Part shown: positions 1-6,431 of the stretch, piece after piece | Layout of the letters: each line of letters opens with the position of its first letter | Numbering within the stretch: position 1 is the stretch's first letter | NCBI GenBank assembly: GCA_023390395.1 | Contig: JAEWCY010000125.1 | Span: 1 to 7,927 of the forward strand | DNA from: Pseudomonadota bacterium | GTDB lineage: Bacteria; Desulfobacterota; Desulfovibrionia; Desulfovibrionales; Desulfovibrionaceae | DNA: 7,927 nt | Reading direction: 5' to 3' | Program-made: the position numbers and the translations under genes | Notes under the pieces: generated by a model | What the model was told of the DNA's origin: nothing | Database searches by the model: none | Seen by the model: only the letters and a program-made list of their open reading frames with translations

Positions 1-36
1 GGAGGGAACCTTTTTTTGCAAAAAAAGGTTCCCTCC
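1..36. repeat. Perfect 36-bp palindrome (terminator-like or repeat element)
   Basis: Arms GGAGGGAACCTTTTTT (1-16) and AAAAAAGGTTCCCTCC (21-36) are exact reverse complements around TGCA (17-20), which is itself self-complementary. RNA from either strand would form a 16-bp stem with a 4-base loop. On each strand a G-rich arm is followed by seven Ts, the makings of a bidirectional terminator, but the T run is part of the stem and no T tract follows the hairpin. The right side continues CCCGG, so the palindrome may extend left beyond the window. Only 24 bp separate it from the argD ribosome binding site, too little for a separate promoter, so argD transcripts probably contain it or read through it. 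Confidence 0.85.
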
Positions 37-60
37 CCCGGAATTCCACTCGCAATCCCA

Positions 61-66
61 AGGAGG
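61..66 (+). promoter_or_regulatory. Ribosome binding site of argD-like gene
   Basis: AGGAGG lies 6 bases before the ATG at 73. It decides the start: the open frame extends upstream to a TTG at 16, but that codon lies inside the palindrome and has no ribosome binding site in the window. Confidence 0.85.
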
Positions 67-72
67 ATCGCA

Positions 73-1272
73 ATGAGCGAAGCGTACGACGCGCTCAAGG
101 CGCGGGAGCAGGCGGCGATCATGAACACGTACGGCCGGTACCCCTTGGCCATCGCCTCGGGCAAGGGCTGCCGACTCTACGACTGCGACGGTCGCGAATA
201 CATCGATCTTCTGGCCGGCATCGCCGTGTGCAACCTGGGGCATTGCCGCGAGGAGATCGCCGAGGCCGTGGCGGCCAAGGCCCGCGAGCTCGTGCACGTG
301 AGCAACCTCTTCACCCAGCGCGAGCAGATCGAGCTGGCCGAGGCGCTCAAATCCACCTGCCACGCCGGCAAGGTCTTTTTTTGCAACTCCGGGGCCGAGG
401 CCAACGAAGGGGCCATCAAGCTGGCTCGGCGCTACATGCGCACGGTGAAAAACCGCGACGCCTACGAAGTCATCACGCTCACGCACTCCTTCCACGGCCG
501 CACGTTGGCCACGCTGACGGCCACGGGCCAGGACAAGATCAAGTTCGGCTTCGATCCGCTGCCCGAGGGCTTCGCCACCGTGCCGGCCGGCGACATCGAG
601 GCCATGCGCCGGGCCGTTTCGCCGAAAACGGCGGCCATCCTCGTGGAGTGCATCCAGGGCGAGGGCGGCGTGCTGCCGTTGGCCAAGGAATACGTGGACG
701 CGCTGGTGGCGCTGTGCAGGGAAAAGGACATCCTTTTCATGTGCGACGAGGTGCAGTGCGGCATGTGCCGGTCGGGCAAGTTCTGGGCCTTCCAGCACTA
801 CGGCGTGGAACCGGACGTCTTCACCTGCTCCAAGGCCCTGGCCAACGGGCTGCCCATGGGCGCGGTGCTGGCCACGCACGAGGTCGCGGCCGGCTTCGCG
901 CCGGGCTCCCACGCCACGACCTTCGGCGGGGGCGCGCTGGTGTCCACGGCGGCGGCCAGGACCGTCGGCATCATGCAAAAGGATCGGCTGGCCGAGCGGG
1001 CGGCGCGTATGGGCGATTTCGCCATGGCGCTTTTCGAGGACGTCAAGGCGCAGCATCCGGGCAAGATCGCCACGATTCGCGGCATGGGGCTCATGCTCGG
1101 CATCGAGCTGACCTTCCCCGGGGCCGAAGTCTGGAAGAAGCTGCTCGAACGCGGCTTCATCCTGAACCTGACCCAGGACACGGTGCTGCGGCTTCTGCCG
1201 CCGCTGGTCATCGAGCAGGAAGACCTGAAGCTCTTCGCTTCGGCCCTGGCCGACGTGCTGGGCGAAGTCTAA
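73..1272 (+). CDS. argD: Acetylornithine aminotransferase family protein (class III PLP aminotransferase)
   Basis: A 399-residue cytoplasmic enzyme, the normal length for ArgD. The family is known to convert N-acetylglutamate semialdehyde and glutamate to N-acetylornithine and 2-oxoglutarate in arginine synthesis, and often also serves as the succinyl-diaminopimelate aminotransferase of lysine synthesis. Visible class III marks are NSGAEANE (105-112, PLP phosphate site), SFHGRT (139-144), the PLP-contacting DEVQ (225-228), the Schiff-base lysine in TCSKALANGLPMGA (K254), and HATTFGG (280-286). The segment usually written DEVQTGxGRTG reads DEVQCGMCRSG here, adding two cysteines next to the cofactor site. 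The start at 73 has an AGGAGG 6 bases upstream. No other arginine gene is in view, so closely related 4-aminobutyrate or ornithine-type aminotransferases are not fully excluded, but length and motifs fit ArgD best. Confidence 0.82.
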   Translation: MSEAYDALKAREQAAIMNTYGRYPLAIASGKGCRLYDCDGREYIDLLAGIAVCNLGHCREEIAEAVAAKARELVHVSNLFTQREQIELAEALKSTCHAGKVFFCNSGAEANEGAIKLARRYMRTVKNRDAYEVITLTHSFHGRTLATLTATGQDKIKFGFDPLPEGFATVPAGDIEAMRRAVSPKTAAILVECIQGEGGVLPLAKEYVDALVALCREKDILFMCDEVQCGMCRSGKFWAFQHYGVEPDVFTCSKALANGLPMGAVLATHEVAAGFAPGSHATTFGGGALVSTAAARTVGIMQKDRLAERAARMGDFAMALFEDVKAQHPGKIATIRGMGLMLGIELTFPGAEVWKKLLERGFILNLTQDTVLRLLPPLVIEQEDLKLFASALADVLGEV

Positions 1273-1294
1273 CCCGTTTTCCCGCCGAGGGGGT

Positions 1295-1317
1295 CCGGGG
1301 GGCGTCATGCCCCCCGG
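1295..1317. terminator. GC-rich hairpin between convergent genes, possible bidirectional terminator
   Basis: CCGGGGGG (1295-1302) and CCCCCCGG (1310-1317) pair perfectly around a 7-base loop; C1303-G1309 adds a ninth pair. It fills the centre of the 78-bp gap between the argD stop and the radical SAM stop, where transcription from both sides should end. Neither strand has a clean U tract after the stem; the + strand has only a pyrimidine-rich run (TCTTCCCTTCTTCTC) from about 1331. Its position supports a terminator role, but termination may be weak or assisted. Confidence 0.5.
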
Positions 1318-1350
1318 CCGCCGGAGGCGCTCTTCCCTTCTTCTCCCGTC

Positions 1351-2838
1351 CTACCGAAACGCCCGCATCACGAAGGTCCAGGCGGACTTGAGCACGCTTT
1401 TGAGCCCCTTGCGACGCCCCATTTCCAGAAGGATGGACAGGCTCTGGCCGGGTTCGCTCAGGTATTTGACGAGCTTTTTTTTCGCCACCCGCCGGGAGAA
1501 GATGCCGTACCAGCGGTCGATCTCCGCCGCCGGCAGGTCCGGGTAGCCCACCACGCACGAGCCCATGCCGTCGAAGCTGGTCAGGTCCTTGGCCACCAGG
1601 TAGCCGCGTTCGCTGGCCCAGGCGTACATGGGCGTGCCGGGATAGGGCACGGCCTTGGACACCTGCGCCGTGTCCACGTCGAGCTCTTCCATGAAGGCCA
1701 TGGACTTTTTGATGGTGGCCTCGGTCTCGCCGGGCAGGCCCAAGCAGAAGGTGGCGTGGGTGCGGATGCCGAGCTCGCGGCACCACTTGACCACTTGCCG
1801 GCATTTGTCGAGGTCCAGGGGCTTGCCGATGGCCTTGAGGATGCCAGGATCGGCGGACTCCACGCCGAACTTCATGCCGATGCAGCCGGCGTCGGCCATG
1901 GCCGCCAACGTCTCGCGGTCCACGAACATGGCGTCGCCCATGACCGTCCAGGGGACCGTGAGCCCGCGCTTCTTGATGGCGGCGCAAACGCCCAGCACGT
2001 GGGACTTCTTGACCACGAAGCTCTGGTCGTCGAAGTAGAACTGGCGCGCCCCGAAGCGCTTGACGCAGTATTCCATCTCCTCGGCCACCTTTTCCGGGTC
2101 GCGGGCGCGGTAGCGCGGCGAGGCGTACATGATGTGGCGTTCCTGGCAGTAGACGCAGCCGCAGGGACAGCCGCGCGAGGAGACGATGTTGATGCAGGGC
2201 GAATAGAGCGTGAAATCGGGGTAGATGGTGGCCGGGAAGTCCTCGCGGTCCGGGAAGGGCAGGCTGTCGAGGTCGGCCAGGAGTTCGCGCCTAGCCGTGA
2301 CCAGCACGTCCCCGTCCTGGCGGTAGACCAGGCCGGCGATGTGGCCGAAGTCGTCCCTGCCGGCGGCGAGGGCCTCGACCACTTCCTTGACCGTGAACTC
2401 GTATTCGCCGAGGGCGGCGAAATCGAGGCAGTCGTTTTCCTCGAGCAGCGCGGCGGCGGCCACGGTGGCGTGGTTGCCGGCCACGAGCACCTTGCAGCCC
2501 GTGGCCGCCTTGACGGCGGCCAGGAACTTGAGGTCGTCGGCCAGCGTGAGCGCGGCCAGCTCGGTGACGAGGAGGTCGGGCTTGCGGTCCGTGACGGCCG
2601 CCAGCATCTCGACGTCGGTGAAATCCATGACCACGCCGTCGAGGCCCGAGCAGGCGGCGGCGGTGTCGCGTTTGCAAAGGGCCAGGGCATAGGCCAGCCA
2701 GAAGGGGAAGGGATAGTAGTCGACGGACTTGGCGTAGCCGATGGTCATGGGCCAGCGGGAGCCGGCCTTGATGAAGTGGCGCACCTTGCCGTCGGGATCG
2801 ACCTTGACCCCGGCCAGGTTGGCGAAAAGGACGTTCAT
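1351..2838 (-). CDS. B12-binding-domain-type radical SAM protein, substrate unknown
   Basis: A 495-residue cytoplasmic protein. Residues about 1-165 look like the Rossmann-type cobalamin-binding domain that precedes the radical SAM core in BchE/HpnJ-like proteins: GNHATVAAAALL (121-132) and GEYEFTVKEVVEAL (144-157) match conserved turns of that fold. The [4Fe-4S] site CPCGCVYC (C224, C228, C231) is the canonical CxxxCxxC. The core continues with YFDDQSF (268-274), KFGVESADPGILKAIGK (323-339) and GLPGET (367-372). The classical DxHxxG cobalamin-ligand motif of methionine synthase is absent, as is common in this class. The last ~55 residues are basic and not recognised. The ATG at 2838 has AAGGAG 12 bases upstream, a rather long spacer. 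It follows the exported hydrolase gene by 78 bp on the same strand and may share its transcript. The reaction cannot be predicted: methyl transfer, ring formation and other chemistry are all known in the family. Confidence 0.85.
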   Translation of the reverse strand: MNVLFANLAGVKVDPDGKVRHFIKAGSRWPMTIGYAKSVDYYPFPFWLAYALALCKRDTAAACSGLDGVVMDFTDVEMLAAVTDRKPDLLVTELAALTLADDLKFLAAVKAATGCKVLVAGNHATVAAAALLEENDCLDFAALGEYEFTVKEVVEALAAGRDDFGHIAGLVYRQDGDVLVTARRELLADLDSLPFPDREDFPATIYPDFTLYSPCINIVSSRGCPCGCVYCQERHIMYASPRYRARDPEKVAEEMEYCVKRFGARQFYFDDQSFVVKKSHVLGVCAAIKKRGLTVPWTVMGDAMFVDRETLAAMADAGCIGMKFGVESADPGILKAIGKPLDLDKCRQVVKWCRELGIRTHATFCLGLPGETEATIKKSMAFMEELDVDTAQVSKAVPYPGTPMYAWASERGYLVAKDLTSFDGMGSCVVGYPDLPAAEIDRWYGIFSRRVAKKKLVKYLSEPGQSLSILLEMGRRKGLKSVLKSAWTFVMRAFR

Positions 2839-2916
2839 GGGGGCGATGCTCTCCTTTGGCGGGCAAAAGCCCCCGGTCAGGTAGCATTTGCCCCGTCAAA
2901 GATAAACCCCGGCCGC

Positions 2917-3651
2917 CTAGCGCAGCTCCCGCACCCGCACCTCGATGCCCGAGTCCTTGAGCAGGGCGACCAGCCTGGCCGGGTCCGTGTCGCCGTAGTG
3001 ATACGGATAGAGGATCTTGGGCTTGAACATCCCGGCCGCGTCGGCCGTCATCTCCGGCGTCATGGTGTAGGGCAGGTTCATGGGCAAAAAGGCGATGTCG
3101 ATGTTCTTGAGGTCGGCCATTTCCGGGATGTTTTCCGTGTCCCCGGCCACGTAGACGCGCACGTCGCCGAAGGTCAGCACGTAGCCGTTGCCCCGGCCCT
3201 TGGGATGGAAGGGCGTGTCCGGGGCGCGCATGTGCACGATGTTGTAGGCGGGCACGGCCTCCACGGGAATCCCGGCCACCACGGCGGCCTGGCCGTTGCC
3301 GAGCACCATGCCCCGGCCCACGGCCTGCAGGCAGGCCCCGGTCAGCACCAGCGGCGTGTCCGGTCCGGCGATCTTGTCCAGGGCGGCCACGTCGAGGTGG
3401 TCCTGGTGCTCGTGGGTCAAAAGGACCAGGTCCGCCGGCGGCATGGACGCGTAGTCGCCGACCTTGCCGTAGGGATCCACGTAGATGTTCCTGCCGCCGT
3501 ATTCGAAACGCAGCGAACCGTGGCCGATGAAGAAGATGCGAAGCGCCCCGCCGGACGTGGCGATCTCGTCGCTGGCCGGCGGAGCGGCCTTGGCCGGAAC
3601 GGCCAGCCCGAGCACGATCAGGCAGGCCAGGGCGATGCTTTCCGCGATCAT
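2917..3651 (-). CDS. Exported metallo-beta-lactamase-fold hydrolase (UlaG-like subgroup)
   Basis: A 244-residue protein. Metal-binding marks are THEHQDHLD (H80, H82, D84, H85), GDT (D171) and the C-terminal YPYHYGDTD (H218). GHGSLRFEYGGRNIYVDP (43-60) is the typical opening strand pair of the UlaG-like / PF13483-type branch, and HPKGRGNGY (149-157) fits the middle metal loop. Members hydrolyse varied phosphoesters or lactones, so no substrate can be named. Residues 1-22 (hydrophobic, ending VPAKA before APPAS) look like a Sec signal peptide, placing the enzyme outside the cytoplasm, which is unusual for this branch. The n-region MIAES has no positive charge, a weakness of that call. The ATG at 3651 is chosen because GGAGG lies 6 bases upstream and the signal peptide starts there; the frame stays open upstream to 3744 but encodes Pro/Gly/Arg-rich sequence without domain features. 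It is first of a probable pair with the radical SAM gene. Confidence 0.85.
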   Translation of the reverse strand: MIAESIALACLIVLGLAVPAKAAPPASDEIATSGGALRIFFIGHGSLRFEYGGRNIYVDPYGKVGDYASMPPADLVLLTHEHQDHLDVAALDKIAGPDTPLVLTGACLQAVGRGMVLGNGQAAVVAGIPVEAVPAYNIVHMRAPDTPFHPKGRGNGYVLTFGDVRVYVAGDTENIPEMADLKNIDIAFLPMNLPYTMTPEMTADAAGMFKPKILYPYHYGDTDPARLVALLKDSGIEVRVRELR

Positions 3652-3813
3652 GGGACGCCTCCAGGGTTTCCCGCCCTCTACCAGCCTTTGCCGCGGGGGA
3701 ACAAGCCCCGCCCGTAGCGCGCCCGGTCCGCCCGCCGGGAGCATTTCCGAAACGGAATGACCGCATCGGTTTATTTTTCCTGATTAAACACGGTGACCCT
3801 TTCTCCGGCCGAC
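3652..3813. other. Intergenic region with AT-rich core, probable promoter region of the hydrolase gene
   Basis: This 162-bp gap separates the regulator stop (3814) from the hydrolase start. Around 3770-3790 it has an AT-rich stretch (TTTATTTTTCC, GATTAAAC) that contrasts with the GC-rich surroundings and probably marks the promoter or UP-like region of the minus-strand pair. I could not find a convincing -35/-10 pair; the best on the minus strand, TTGTTC with TAGAGG 18 bases on, matches the -10 poorly. A bulged dyad, CATTTCCG-AAA-CGGAATG, lies at about 3744-3761. No clear intrinsic terminator for the regulator gene was seen. Confidence 0.4.
3658..3662 (-). promoter_or_regulatory. Ribosome binding site deciding the hydrolase start
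   Basis: Read on the minus strand this is GGAGG, 6 bases before the ATG at 3651. It supports the short form with an N-terminal signal peptide over the 31-residue-longer open frame starting at 3744. Confidence 0.75.
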
Positions 3814-6285
3814 CTAGTCCTCCCGATGATGACGGATGTGATAGCGGGTCGCCGGGCCACGGCCTTCCTTGTCCAGGATGCCGCGCCGCACCAGATCCTG
3901 GAGGTCGTGCTGGGCCGTGCGTTGGGGCACGCCGCCGCCGGCCTCCTGATAGTCCTGGCGGCTGAAGGGGCCGTGGTCGAGCAAGGCGCGCAGGGCCTTG
4001 CGCTGACGGCTGGTCAGGGGCGTGTCCAGACTGGCGGACTCGGGCATGGCCTCGGCGGCGAGCGAATCGACGGGGAGGGCGTCCGGAGTCGCCTCGTCCT
4101 CGAAGTGGATGTCCTCGGCCAGGATGAGCTCGCGCTCGGCCAGGGCGGCGGCCCGGATGATGCAGTTCTTGAGCTCCCGCACGTTGCCCGGCCAGACGTG
4201 GGCCTCGAGCTTGTCCAGGGCGCCCCGGGACAGGCTCAGCTCGCCCTTGCCCATGCGCCGGGCGGCCAGACGCAGGAAGTAGCCGGCCAGCACCGGCACG
4301 TCCTCCAGGCGTTCGCGCAATGCAGGCGTGGACACGGCCAGCACCTGCAGGCGGTAGTAGAGGTCCTCGCGGAACTCGCCGCTTGCCACCAGTTCCTTGA
4401 GGTTGACGTTGGTTGCGGCGATGACCCGGGCGTCGAAGGCCGTTTCCTCGTCGCTGCCCAGGGGGCTGATGCGCCGCACGGACAGGGCGCGCAGCAGCGC
4501 CTGCTGCACGCGCGGCGAGGCGTTGCCGATCTCGTCCAGGAGCAGCGTGCCGCCGTCGGCGGCCAGAAACGCGCCCTTGCGGTCGCTTTTGGCCTCGGAG
4601 AAGGCCCCTTTGACGTGGCCGAACAGGGCGTCCATGAGCAGGTTCTCGTCGAGCGCCCCGCAGTTGATGGAAATGAAGGGCATGGGCGCGCGGTCGCTCA
4701 GGCGGTGGACGGCCTCGGCCGTGAGTTCCTTGCCCGTGCCGGTCTCGCCGATGATGAGCACGTCGGCGTCCGTGGCCGCGATCTTGCGGATGCGTTCGAG
4801 CAGCCGCAGCATGGCCGGACTCTCGCCCACGAGGTCCTCGAGCATCTCCCCGCCCTGGCCTTTGCGCGATTTTGGCGCGACAAGCGGGACCTTTTCCTTG
4901 GCGCGAACCGAACGCAGACGTTCATCCCTGACTTTTATTTCCATTTCCTTGGATAAAACGGCGGCGATCAGACGGTTGATGGCGCGCTTGAGCGTGGAGG
5001 ATTCAAGGTCGCTCTCCGGAAGCTCGATTTCATGGAGATGCCCTTCGTGGCGCATCAGCCGCACGGCGTCGGTCAGGCGCGTGAGCGGCCTGGTGATGAC
5101 CCGGGCCAGCACCACGATGAGAGCGGCCAGGGTGACGATGGCCCCGAGCGTGGTCAGGAACATGATGTTGATCTGGCCGAACTCCGCCGCCCGGGGCAGC
5201 AGGCTGCGGTCCACGTAGACGATGCCGCCGACGACCACGGGCTCGGTCGCGCCGCCCTCCTTGAAGCGCACCGGGGCGTAGCCGATGAAGTCCTCGCTGG
5301 AGGCGATCTTGGGCGGCCCGAAATCCGGCTCGCTGCGCTCCATGCCGGAAAGGCCCTGCTGGAGGCTGGTGAGAATGCGCCAGTAGGTCTCGTGCCGCGC
5401 CCCGGGCCGGAAGGCCCCGTCGTAGCCGGGCTTGCCGTGGTCGCCCCCGAGGCCGCTTTTGACGTCCTCCACCGAAAGCTGCCGGTTGGGATCCTCGACG
5501 TTCTCCGACTGGAACAGCATCCAGCCCCGCTCGTCCACGAAGAAGCTCTGGCGGTTCTCCGAGGTGCGGTTGAAGCCCAGCAGGGGCGAGCGGTTGGAGT
5601 TGTACAGGGACAGGATGTTGCGCACGACCCGGGCGTCGATGGACAGGATCAGGTAGCCGCCGATGCCGCCCCCGGAGGCGGCCACGGGCGTGGTCAGGCG
5701 CAGGATGGACAGGGTCCGCTGCCTGGGGGCCACGCCGAGGCCGGTGGGCTGGTAATAGACCTCGGTCAGGTCCGACAGGGTCACCTGGCCGCGGCTGCTC
5801 TCCAAGGCCTTGCGCGACACCACGAAGGGACTGTGCCTGGCCTTGTTGGCCACCTCTGCCGGCACCTCCTCCACGCCCTCGTCGGTGCGGATGAAGGCGA
5901 ACTGGTGCTCGCTGTCCTCGCCCACGAAGGCGGCCTCGGCGTAGAGCGCGCCCCGGGCCACGGCCGAGCCCTCCATGAACTCCCGCAGCCGTTCCCGCGT
6001 GATGGGCCGGTAGGCCAGGGAGAGAATGTCCTCGCGGCAGCCGTCGAGCAGGTTGTCCACTTCCCGGGCCTGGGCCAGGGTCAGGATGATGGAGCTGCGC
6101 CCGATGGCCAAATCGATGTAATAATTTGAGAAAAGATTGAGAACCAGGCTTGTGGCCGTGAGGATGCAGACCGCGGCGGGAATGAGGGAGAGGAGCAGTT
6201 TCTTGCGAATGCTCCACTCGGCGATGCCTTCGATGTAGCGGTCCGACGGCTCGGCGCGGCTGTTGCGCCGGAAGAGATTGAGCAT
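3814..6285 (-). CDS. Membrane-bound sigma-54-dependent activator (sensor-HAMP-AAA+-winged helix)
   Basis: An 823-residue one-component regulator. Spans at about 31-53 and 372-395 enclose a ~318-residue extracytoplasmic region (54-371), sized like a double-Cache sensor. A HAMP linker (396-445, RPLTRLTDAVR) and a short charged helix (445-465) lead to the AAA+ domain: Walker A GETGTGKE (513-520), Walker B GGTLLLDEIG (578-587), arginine-finger segment FREDLYYRL (638-646) and WPGNVREL (698-705). The AAA+ core hydrolyses ATP to open sigma-54 holoenzyme promoters. Two features are odd. The sigma-54 contact loop is GAFSEA (560-565), not GAFTGA. The C-terminus (about 757-815, LTSRQRKALRALL ... RTAQHDLQDLVRRGIL ... 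GRGPATRY) resembles a DeoR/Fic-C-like winged helix rather than the usual Fis-type helix. No phosphoacceptor receiver domain is present. The ATG at 6285 has GGAGG 4 bases upstream. It diverges from the usp operon, its likely target. From memory it resembles D. vulgaris DVU0151. Confidence 0.88.
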   Translation of the reverse strand: MLNLFRRNSRAEPSDRYIEGIAEWSIRKKLLLSLIPAAVCILTATSLVLNLFSNYYIDLAIGRSSIILTLAQAREVDNLLDGCREDILSLAYRPITRERLREFMEGSAVARGALYAEAAFVGEDSEHQFAFIRTDEGVEEVPAEVANKARHSPFVVSRKALESSRGQVTLSDLTEVYYQPTGLGVAPRQRTLSILRLTTPVAASGGGIGGYLILSIDARVVRNILSLYNSNRSPLLGFNRTSENRQSFFVDERGWMLFQSENVEDPNRQLSVEDVKSGLGGDHGKPGYDGAFRPGARHETYWRILTSLQQGLSGMERSEPDFGPPKIASSEDFIGYAPVRFKEGGATEPVVVGGIVYVDRSLLPRAAEFGQINIMFLTTLGAIVTLAALIVVLARVITRPLTRLTDAVRLMRHEGHLHEIELPESDLESSTLKRAINRLIAAVLSKEMEIKVRDERLRSVRAKEKVPLVAPKSRKGQGGEMLEDLVGESPAMLRLLERIRKIAATDADVLIIGETGTGKELTAEAVHRLSDRAPMPFISINCGALDENLLMDALFGHVKGAFSEAKSDRKGAFLAADGGTLLLDEIGNASPRVQQALLRALSVRRISPLGSDEETAFDARVIAATNVNLKELVASGEFREDLYYRLQVLAVSTPALRERLEDVPVLAGYFLRLAARRMGKGELSLSRGALDKLEAHVWPGNVRELKNCIIRAAALAERELILAEDIHFEDEATPDALPVDSLAAEAMPESASLDTPLTSRQRKALRALLDHGPFSRQDYQEAGGGVPQRTAQHDLQDLVRRGILDKEGRGPATRYHIRHHRED

Positions 6286-6338
6286 GCGTCCTCCGCGGCC
6301 GAAAAAGCCGTTGCGTGATTGGCGCGATACCCTCGTTC

Positions 6339-6357
6339 TGGCGCACTAAATGCGCAA
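6339..6357. promoter_or_regulatory. 19-bp dyad, candidate activator binding site (UAS)
   Basis: TGGCGCA (6339-6345) and TGCGCAA (6351-6357) form an inverted repeat with one mismatch and a 5-base spacer. A second TGGCGC lies 19 bp upstream at 6320-6325, about two helical turns away. The dyad is roughly 100-120 bp upstream of the predicted sigma-54 start, the usual distance for an enhancer, and would overlap the start region of the regulator's own candidate promoter. It also happens to satisfy GG-N10-GC spacing (6340-6353), so it could be a second, poorer sigma-54 promoter. Confidence 0.4.
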
Positions 6358-6371
6358 AAGACCGGCCATAT

Positions 6372-6377
6372 TGTCAA
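6372..6377 (-). promoter_or_regulatory. Candidate sigma-70 -35 element for the regulator gene
   Basis: Read on the minus strand this is a perfect TTGACA in the 219-bp divergent gap, 87 bases upstream of the regulator ATG. The matching -10 region (about 6348-6354, CGCATT/GCATTT) is poor, so only the -35 is convincing. The same bases overlap a sequence close to the IHF consensus (TGTCAAGCGCTTT, + strand 6372-6384), which is an alternative explanation. Confidence 0.35.
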
Positions 6378-6431
6378 GCGCTTTTTTTCACTAAACATAA
6401 AAGCTGCAAAAAAACAATAGGATAATTGCGC

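Noticed and set aside
2861..2872. GGGC-AAAA-GCCC hairpin between hydrolase and radical SAM genes
   Set aside because: Only 4 bp of stem, with no following T tract on the minus strand; too weak to call a terminator.
3622..3651. Lipobox-like ALAC (residues 7-10) in the hydrolase leader
   Set aside because: The cysteine is too near the N-terminus to leave a hydrophobic region, and there is a better Sec cleavage site after AKA.
1756..3717. Long + strand open frame of 653 codons opposite the hydrolase and radical SAM genes
   Set aside because: It is antisense to two genes with clear family motifs; its His/Val/Gly/Asp-rich product is typical of the reverse strand of GC-rich genes and has no domain pattern or ribosome binding site.
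3748..3780. Imperfect hairpin (CCGAAACGG / CCGCATCGG) followed by TTTATTTTT on the + strand, looking like a terminator
   Set aside because: No + strand gene ends upstream of it, the stem has two mismatches, and the T tract is on the wrong side to serve the minus-strand regulator gene.
5032..6129. 365-codon + strand frame opposite the regulator
   Set aside because: A shadow of the regulator gene, whose spans, HAMP and AAA+ motifs are unambiguous on the minus strand.
6371..6401. Possible + strand sigma-70 promoter TTGTCA ... CATAAA for the usp operon
   Set aside because: The spacer is 19 bases and the -10 is weak, while a near-consensus sigma-54 promoter lies closer to the gene.
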